Source: Antrihabitans auranticaus (GTDB lineage: Bacteria > Actinomycetota > Actinomycetes > Mycobacteriales > Mycobacteriaceae). Taken from it: DNA of 64,000 nucleotides. The stretch covers positions 1 through 64,000 of the forward strand of contig NZ_JAEMNW010000008.1 in NCBI RefSeq assembly GCF_016481275.1, in the 5' to 3' direction. A program made the translations under genes and the position numbers. Shown here one piece after another: positions 60,643-64,000 of this stretch. The notes beneath the pieces were generated by a model. The model saw only the letters and a program-made list of their open reading frames with translations. It made no database searches and was not told where the DNA came from. The first letter of the stretch is position 1. The number at the start of each line of letters is the position of its first letter.

Positions 60643-61455
60643 TCAGAACACGAATGCCAGGTTGTCCACGATCCGCCGGCCCACCTCGGTGTCACCTTCG
60701 AGTTCTATCGCCGCGACGTGGTCGGCGGCTGTAGTTCGGCCACCGCACAGCCGGACGAACAATCCGGAATCCAGGCGGATGACGGTCGTCGGACCGTCGT
60801 CGAATTGGTCCACGACGCGTGCACGCCCGTCGACCGAGATAGCGATCGTCCGTGCCAGCGGTCCGGTCAGTTCGAGGGAGATGCGACCACCGTCCGGAGC
60901 CTTACCTCGCTTGCCGACGACGAATCCGAGCGCTTCCTGGATGTCCAGGAACGCCAGCTCGCCGCGCCGACCGCCCTCGTCGCCGGGCAGGCCGACCGCG
61001 TCACGAATGTCGAGTTCGTGCATCCAGCAGTCGAATATGCGAAGCCGCATGAACCGGCCGTATGGCACCTGGCCGAGCGGCGACAAGGATTCCTTCTCCC
61101 ACTCCGCCTGCGGCATCGCGGACAGTGCTTGCCGGCGCTGCGCTGTGATCGAGCTGAAGCGCTCGACCATCTCGGCGCCGGATAGATCGTGGAGGCCGAT
61201 GACCCAGCGCTCGTTCAGTTCGCCGATCGGATTGTGTACATGTGGAAGTTCTTTGACATCGACACCACTGTCCGGCGGCTGGATTCCGGCGAGGAAGGAT
61301 TCGGTTCCGATGAGGTGCGCCACGACGGCGTGAACATTCCAGTTCGGTAGGCACGTCGGCAGTCGCCACTGCGACTCGTCGAGTTGGCCGATCACGGCCT
61401 CGATCGTCGCCCACTCCTCGAACAGCGCGCCGGTCACCTCGGCCTTGTCGATCAT
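60643..61455 (-). CDS. Maleylpyruvate isomerase/TIGR03083-type mycothiol-related protein
   Basis: 270-residue DinB-like four-helix protein typical of actinobacterial TIGR03083: [40 protein letters not shown] (metal His), [20 protein letters not shown] (further His) and a C-terminal SCP2-like beta domain ([20 protein letters not shown]). Members use or may use mycothiol; the true reaction here is unknown. ATG 61455 overlaps the DsbA-like stop by 4 bp. Confidence 0.82.
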   Translation of the reverse strand: MIDKAEVTGALFEEWATIEAVIGQLDESQWRLPTCLPNWNVHAVVAHLIGTESFLAGIQPPDSGVDVKELPHVHNPIGELNERWVIGLHDLSGAEMVERFSSITAQRRQALSAMPQAEWEKESLSPLGQVPYGRFMRLRIFDCWMHELDIRDAVGLPGDEGGRRGELAFLDIQEALGFVVGKRGKAPDGGRISLELTGPLARTIAISVDGRARVVDQFDDGPTTVIRLDSGLFVRLCGGRTTAADHVAAIELEGDTEVGRRIVDNLAFVF

Positions 61456-62168
61456 CGGGCTGTCTCCTCACTGTTGGCGATCGATGAGAGATCTATGACT
61501 TCGCCGCGATTGATGCTGACCCAATCCCTGCCGCGAACGTAAGGACGCAGGCTCTCGGCGATCGCCTGTGCCTGCGCGGGGCCCTTCGGACGCTGCAGTT
61601 CGTACACGTTCGGGAACTCGAGCAGCCCGGTGACGACATCCCACAGCCGAAGAGCCTTGTCGCCTTTCGGCGGATCGACGAGCACCGGACCGAAGAGTGC
61701 CTGGCCGTCCGGAAAGAAGATCGTCGGCACACCGAACCCGCCGGCGTCGACCACGCGCTGGTGGTCGGAGCGCACGTCGTCGTGCGTGGTCGGATCGTCG
61801 ATTGCCTCGTCCAGCGTCCCCGCGTCGAGGCCTAGTTCGGTCAGTAGTCGGCGTGCGACAAACTCATCGTGCGGCTTACCTGCGAGGTCGTGCAGTTCGT
61901 GGCCGATGGCGAAGTACCAGCGATCCACGAGCTCAGGATCGCGCCGGCGCAACAGCGCCGCGATTCGCATCAACGACCAGCCGTACGACCACCGCCGTTC
62001 CCATGGGTGCTTCTTGCCCTCGACGCGGTTGATCTCTTCGAGGCTGAAGAATCGCCAATCGATCCGCATATCCGTGAGCCGTGCGACCTCGCGTATCCAG
62101 ATCGACGACTGGTACGCGAACGGACACATCGGATCGAAGTGGTAGTCGATCACGTCGGGCCTGATCAC
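61452..62168 (-). CDS. DsbA-family thiol oxidoreductase (Rv2466c-like)
   Basis: 238 residues, thioredoxin fold with helical insert, close in layout to the mycothiol-dependent nitroreductase Rv2466c: [20 protein letters not shown] near the start, [20 protein letters not shown] as the cis-Pro region. The active site is CPFA: the first Cys is kept but the second is Ala, so it must work by a monothiol mechanism, probably with mycothiol. GTG 62168 overlaps the HIT gene stop by 4 bp. Cytosolic. Confidence 0.85.
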   Translation of the reverse strand: MIRPDVIDYHFDPMCPFAYQSSIWIREVARLTDMRIDWRFFSLEEINRVEGKKHPWERRWSYGWSLMRIAALLRRRDPELVDRWYFAIGHELHDLAGKPHDEFVARRLLTELGLDAGTLDEAIDDPTTHDDVRSDHQRVVDAGGFGVPTIFFPDGQALFGPVLVDPPKGDKALRLWDVVTGLLEFPNVYELQRPKGPAQAQAIAESLRPYVRGRDWVSINRGEVIDLSSIANSEETAR

Positions 62169-62602
62169 AGGTGTTCGCTCTCCAAGCGGTCCATGCCTGC
62201 CTTGATGGCCGTCGCGGTCGCTTCGGCATCGCCGCCGCGGCGCAGCACGAAGCCCTTCGCGAATCTGAGCTTGTCGCCGGATCGGCGCGGTATGACGTGC
62301 AGGTGCACGTGCGGGACCGTCTGGAAGGCGGACTTGCCGTCGTTGATGACGAGATTTGCGCCGTCGGCGTCCAGGTCGGAGCGGCGCATTGCCAGCGCGA
62401 GCCCGTGTCCGACGCGGAAAACCTTCGTGCCCATGTCGGCGGGGAGGTCCTCGAGTTCGGTCGCGTGCTTCTTCGGGATGACGAGTGTGTGCCCACGCAT
62501 GATCGGGCGAATATCGAGAAATGCAAGGACGTCGTCGTCCTCGTAGATCTTGGTGGCCGGCGCGTCGCCGTCGACGATCTTGCAGAAAATGCAGCTGCCC
62601 AT
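62165..62602 (-). CDS. HIT-family nucleotide hydrolase
   Basis: 145-residue histidine-triad protein (HINT branch): [60 protein letters not shown] with the HxHxH triad. CxxC in the N-terminus is a zinc site. It hydrolyses AMP-lysine or similar adenylate conjugates. ATG 62602 was chosen, 4 bp after the monooxygenase stop; the frame stays open upstream but homologs start MGSCIFC. Confidence 0.93.
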   Translation of the reverse strand: MGSCIFCKIVDGDAPATKIYEDDDVLAFLDIRPIMRGHTLVIPKKHATELEDLPADMGTKVFRVGHGLALAMRRSDLDADGANLVINDGKSAFQTVPHVHLHVIPRRSGDKLRFAKGFVLRRGGDAEATATAIKAGMDRLESEHL

Positions 62603-62606
62603 GTGG

Positions 62607-63782
62607 TCAGTATGACCCTGGGCGAATCTCGCCTGAGTGGGGGTAAAACTCACTGATCGCCGCGTATCGCAGCAACGCTTCCGGCGCATAGCGAACTGCG
62701 AGGTCACGCGCCGTTCTACCGAGCGGATTGCCGATCTGTTCGATCCTGTTCAGGCGTCGCGACCGGAGTACCAGCGCACGCGCCGGCTCGCGGCGAGTGT
62801 CCTCGTAACGGCGTAGGGCCGCAATGGGGTCGGGCGCGCGATGGAGTGCTTTCGACAGAACGAATGCGTCCTCTATCGCCGAACCCGCCGCGAGGCTCGA
62901 ACTCGCGAGCATCGGGTGGGCTGCGTCGCCGATGAGTGTGACCGGTCCGGAACCCCAGCGCTCGAGGAAGGGGCGGTCCTGTGCGGGCACACCACCGATC
63001 AACTCATCGGGCGTATCGGAGATCGCTTCGAGCACTTCGTCCGGCCAGCCGTCGAATGCCGCGAGCACCTCGGCATTTCCGCCGCGCCATTCGCGCGCGT
63101 GCTCGACCGGCATGTTCTGTGTTCCCCACCAATATGCGCTGCCGCCGCCGAGATCGACGATTCCGAACCGTTGGCCCGCACCCCAGTAATGCCGGACGAA
63201 CCCGTCGGCCGAGCGCGCCTCGGGGTACGGGATCGCGGCCAGCCAGCGGACATAGCCGTACTCGGTGATCGGATTGACTCCAGCAAGCTGGGAGCGGACT
63301 GCCGAGCGAAAACCGTCCGCACCGATGAGGATGTCCGCGGTGGCCCGTCGCCCGTCCGTGCAGGTGATGGTCACCTTCGAATCCGCGATGTCGTAGCGGG
63401 CAAGCTCGGCGCCGTAGTGGACCGGGCAGTCACCGGCCGCCTTGCGCAGGACGTTCACGAGCTGGCTGCGTTGAATGCTGGTGGGTGGTCCGTTCACCGA
63501 CAACGCCCGCAGCGGCAAGGCCCGGATCAGTCTGCCGCGCTGCGTGCGCAGTTCGACAATGTCGAGGCGATGGCCGACGGAGATCCCGTCGACGTCGATT
63601 CCGAGCCCTTCGAGGATGCGCCGAGTGCCGCCGAGTACGCCGAGTCCGCTGCCGGAAACTCGGGGCGCAACATCGGCTTCGTAGATTTCGACGTGCGCAC
63701 CCTGGGCGCGTAACGCAATCGCAGCCGTGAGGCCTCCGACACCGGCGCCGACGACGATTGCTGTGAGTCGCTCAGTTCGCAC
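62607..63782 (-). CDS. FAD-dependent aromatic-type monooxygenase
   Basis: 391-residue class-A flavoprotein hydroxylase: N-terminal AIVVGAGVGGLTAAIALRAQ, RSQLVNVLRKAAG, the DG motif LIGADGFRSAVR, and the GD motif LIGDAAHPMLASSSLAAGSA with EDAFVLSKAL. The full domain is present; substrate unknown, likely an aromatic or heteroaromatic ring. GTG 63782 overlaps the sirtuin stop by 11 bp, so it is coupled. Confidence 0.9.
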   Translation of the reverse strand: MRTERLTAIVVGAGVGGLTAAIALRAQGAHVEIYEADVAPRVSGSGLGVLGGTRRILEGLGIDVDGISVGHRLDIVELRTQRGRLIRALPLRALSVNGPPTSIQRSQLVNVLRKAAGDCPVHYGAELARYDIADSKVTITCTDGRRATADILIGADGFRSAVRSQLAGVNPITEYGYVRWLAAIPYPEARSADGFVRHYWGAGQRFGIVDLGGGSAYWWGTQNMPVEHAREWRGGNAEVLAAFDGWPDEVLEAISDTPDELIGGVPAQDRPFLERWGSGPVTLIGDAAHPMLASSSLAAGSAIEDAFVLSKALHRAPDPIAALRRYEDTRREPARALVLRSRRLNRIEQIGNPLGRTARDLAVRYAPEALLRYAAISEFYPHSGEIRPGSY

Positions 63783-64000
63783 AGGCAGCCAAGATCGGTA
63801 GTCCTCTCGCGGCGGTTGTACGCCAAATGTGATCGACTTGCTCTGTGAGGTCAGTCACGTCGGGATTGATCTCGATGGTCGGCACCCCGGCTTCGCGCGC
63901 GAGCGATGGAAGGCCCGCCGCTGGGTACACGACGCCGGACGTGCCGACGACCACGACGAGATCCGCGTTCGCGATTGCCGCGAGCGCGCGTTCCCACGGT
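63772..64000 (-). CDS. NAD-dependent protein deacylase (sirtuin), N-terminus beyond window
   Basis: C-terminal 76 residues of a CobB-type sirtuin: ADLVVVVGTSGVVYPAAGLP, followed by PTIEINPDVTDLTEQVDHIW and TAARGLPILAACAN. The GTS and INP features are the NAD-binding C-terminal part; the catalytic His and zinc site lie outside the window. First visible gene of the six-gene train toward the peptidase E-like gene. Confidence 0.9.
   Translation of the reverse strand, partial: PWERALAAIANADLVVVVGTSGVVYPAAGLPSLAREAGVPTIEINPDVTDLTEQVDHIWRTTAARGLPILAACAN

Overview
The window is high-GC actinobacterial chromosome, most likely Rhodococcus or another Nocardiaceae (inference; no marker gene fixes the genus). 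The signs are the many GTG starts, long trains of genes sharing 4-bp start/stop overlaps, mycothiol-type enzymes (Rv2466c-like DsbA protein, TIGR03083-type protein), a very large single-chain acyl-CoA carboxylase, and genes that look leaderless. No IS element, integrase, CRISPR array, tRNA or rRNA was seen, so this looks like stable chromosome with accessory modules.

Layout. 1-4254 (-): a multidomain biotin-dependent acyl-CoA carboxylase cut by the window edge. 4696-15142 (-): six translationally coupled genes, a SNF2 helicase with its own SWIM zinc finger, a second SWIM protein, DUF5691, a MoxR AAA+ ATPase, DUF5682 and a vWA protein. Next come a second vWA protein (-) and, divergently, an AddB/AddA-like helicase-nuclease pair (+). 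22155-28423 holds an SDR, a GNAT, an Fe3+-type solute-binding protein with no visible export signal paired with a one-TM protein under an XRE/MmyB regulator, YceI, a DHFR-like reductase and an unknown protein. 28539-29894 is a paralogous copy of the binding-protein/TM-protein module, with the same roughly 146-nt leader and a 20-bp palindrome. 29959-34526 has a protein kinase fused to BRCT, a YbjN-like protein, an ABM monooxygenase, a CysJ-like reductase and YchJ.

34531-46080 (-) is an 11-gene coupled operon: GntR regulator, 2x4Fe-4S ferredoxin, two NitT/TauT-type ABC importers, an asparaginase-fold hydrolase, an M20 amidohydrolase, and an AprA/fumarate-reductase-like flavoprotein with a HEAT-repeat tail. 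It reads as uptake, amide hydrolysis and reduction of an unidentified substrate. 46313-50082 has a DUF4262-like protein, DUF1330, a three-copy intergenic repeat, cold-shock protein and a phosphatase. 50104-52564 is an ECF42-type sigma module (YCII/DGPF protein, VOC protein, sigma factor, SelW-like protein) with two back-to-back promoters of the ECF42 type. 52548-55936 (-) is a thiamine-pyrimidine salvage operon (tenA, thiY, thiX, thiZ) under a TPP riboswitch. 55977-64000 has a type-B carboxylesterase, PhoD, a small GNAT, a small unknown gene and a six-gene coupled train from a sirtuin to a peptidase E-like protein.

The strongest candidates for undescribed biology are the MoxR/vWA/SWIM/SNF2 operon, the 11-gene flavoprotein/ABC operon, and the duplicated signal-less binding-protein modules with identical promoter architecture.
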